Source: Robiginitomaculum sp.
Lineage (GTDB): Bacteria > Pseudomonadota > Alphaproteobacteria > Caulobacterales > Maricaulaceae
NCBI GenBank assembly: GCA_002733735.2
Contig: NVWT02000017.1
Coordinates: forward strand, 21,633-27,060
Reading direction: 5' to 3'
DNA length: 5,428 nucleotides
The notes beneath the pieces were generated by a model that saw nothing but the letters and a program-made list of their open reading frames with translations, was not told the origin of the DNA and did no database searches. Below are positions 5,113 to 5,428 of the stretch, in pieces; position 1 is the first letter of the stretch; every line of letters starts with the position of its first letter. The position numbers and the translations under genes are program-made.

Positions 5113-5428
5113 AGTGGCGCATGGCTGGTGGTTCCCACTTGATTCGCATGCCGCGTAATTTGTCTTTTTCGCTAACAATTTGCTCTATACGCTCCAACAT
5201 ATAATCAGCATGACTTTGGGTATATGTTCGCCGTGGTATTGCCAAACGCACCAGATCCATGGCTGCTGGTTCTTCCGATCCATCAGGTTTGCGACCAAAC
5301 ATTACTGTGCCGATTTCACAAGCTCTAACTCCGGCCAAGCGATACATTTCGCAAGACAAGGTCTGTCCAGGATACTGTAATGGGTCGATATGTGGCAGAA
5401 AAGCTCTTGCATCAATAAACACCGCATG
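5081..5428 (-). CDS. tnaA: Tryptophanase, C-terminal part (cut by window edge)
   Basis: The C-terminal 115 residues of a PLP-dependent beta-eliminating lyase; the frame is open to the right edge. Tryptophanase splits L-tryptophan into indole, pyruvate and ammonia in the cytoplasm. Visible blocks are HAVFIDARAFLPHI (1-14), QYPGQTLSCEMYRLAGVRACEIG (18-40), VRLAIPRRTYTQSH and the closing MRHFTAKFE (103-111), all aligning with E. coli TnaA. Two positions favour tryptophanase over its close relative tyrosine phenol-lyase: Ile39 in CEIG, where tyrosine phenol-lyase has the phenol-binding Arg381, and His105 in RHFTA, matching E. coli TnaA His463 where the phenol-lyase has Phe448. The PLP lysine lies upstream, outside the window. 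An apparent GTG start at 5422 is only an internal Val codon. The last 32 bp overlap the convergent regulator gene, with no separate terminator between them. Confidence 0.9.
   Translation of the reverse strand, partial: HAVFIDARAFLPHIDPLQYPGQTLSCEMYRLAGVRACEIGTVMFGRKPDGSEEPAAMDLVRLAIPRRTYTQSHADYMLERIEQIVSEKDKLRGMRIKWEPPAMRHFTAKFEMLTD

Noticed and set aside
5081..5422. Treating the right-edge frame as a complete 113-residue gene starting at GTG 5422
   Set aside because: The frame continues to the window edge with His-Ala before that Val, matching the HAVF segment of tryptophanase, so the gene is simply cut.

Overview
The window looks like an ordinary bacterial chromosome segment, moderately AT-rich and with little intergenic space. 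It encodes seven proteins, two of which run off the edges. The gene set points to Proteobacteria: a large ('180-kDa class') NAD-glutamate dehydrogenase, a DUF853 HerA-like ATPase, RsmJ and tryptophanase. The short RsmJ and the style of the VOC and HxlR-type proteins make an alphaproteobacterium my preferred guess. That is inference from family resemblance, not proof.

Layout, left to right. (1) Positions 1-578, minus: the N-terminal 192 residues of a large NAD-specific glutamate dehydrogenase, cut by the left edge. (2) 579-733: a 155-bp leader. (3) 734-1792, minus: an AI-2E/PerM-family membrane protein. (4) 1793-1879: a compact divergent promoter region whose two predicted -10 boxes overlap, with a TTGGC-N8-GCCAA palindrome across the plus-strand promoter. 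(5) 1880-3388, plus: a DUF853 HerA/FtsK-like ATPase. Its stop codon overlaps the TTG start of (6) rsmJ, 3385-3984, a 16S rRNA m2G methyltransferase lacking the N-terminal region of the E. coli enzyme. (7) 4056-4424, minus: a VOC/glyoxalase-like protein that seems to have lost most metal ligands. (8) 4425-4533: an AT-rich divergent regulatory region with an operator-like or hairpin-like inverted repeat. (9) 4534-5112, plus: a regulator made of two HxlR-like winged-helix domains in one chain. (10) 5081-5428, minus: the C-terminal 115 residues of tryptophanase (tnaA), whose 3' end overlaps the regulator gene by 32 bp.

Functional links. The DUF853 ATPase and rsmJ form a translationally coupled pair. 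The VOC gene and the tandem HxlR-type regulator are divergent, an arrangement typical of a regulator controlling its neighbour and itself. The regulator is also convergent with and overlaps tnaA, so it may influence tryptophanase through antisense transcription or as a regulator. The two edge genes both act in amino-acid catabolism (glutamate, tryptophan), but nothing here shows they are connected.

I found no RNA genes, insertion sequences, CRISPR arrays or convincing intrinsic terminators. I see no clearly new multi-gene system. The most unusual items are the single-chain tandem HxlR regulator with a nearly identical 21-nt repeat in its two halves, its palindromic upstream region, its overlap with tnaA, and the TTGA-coupled start of rsmJ.
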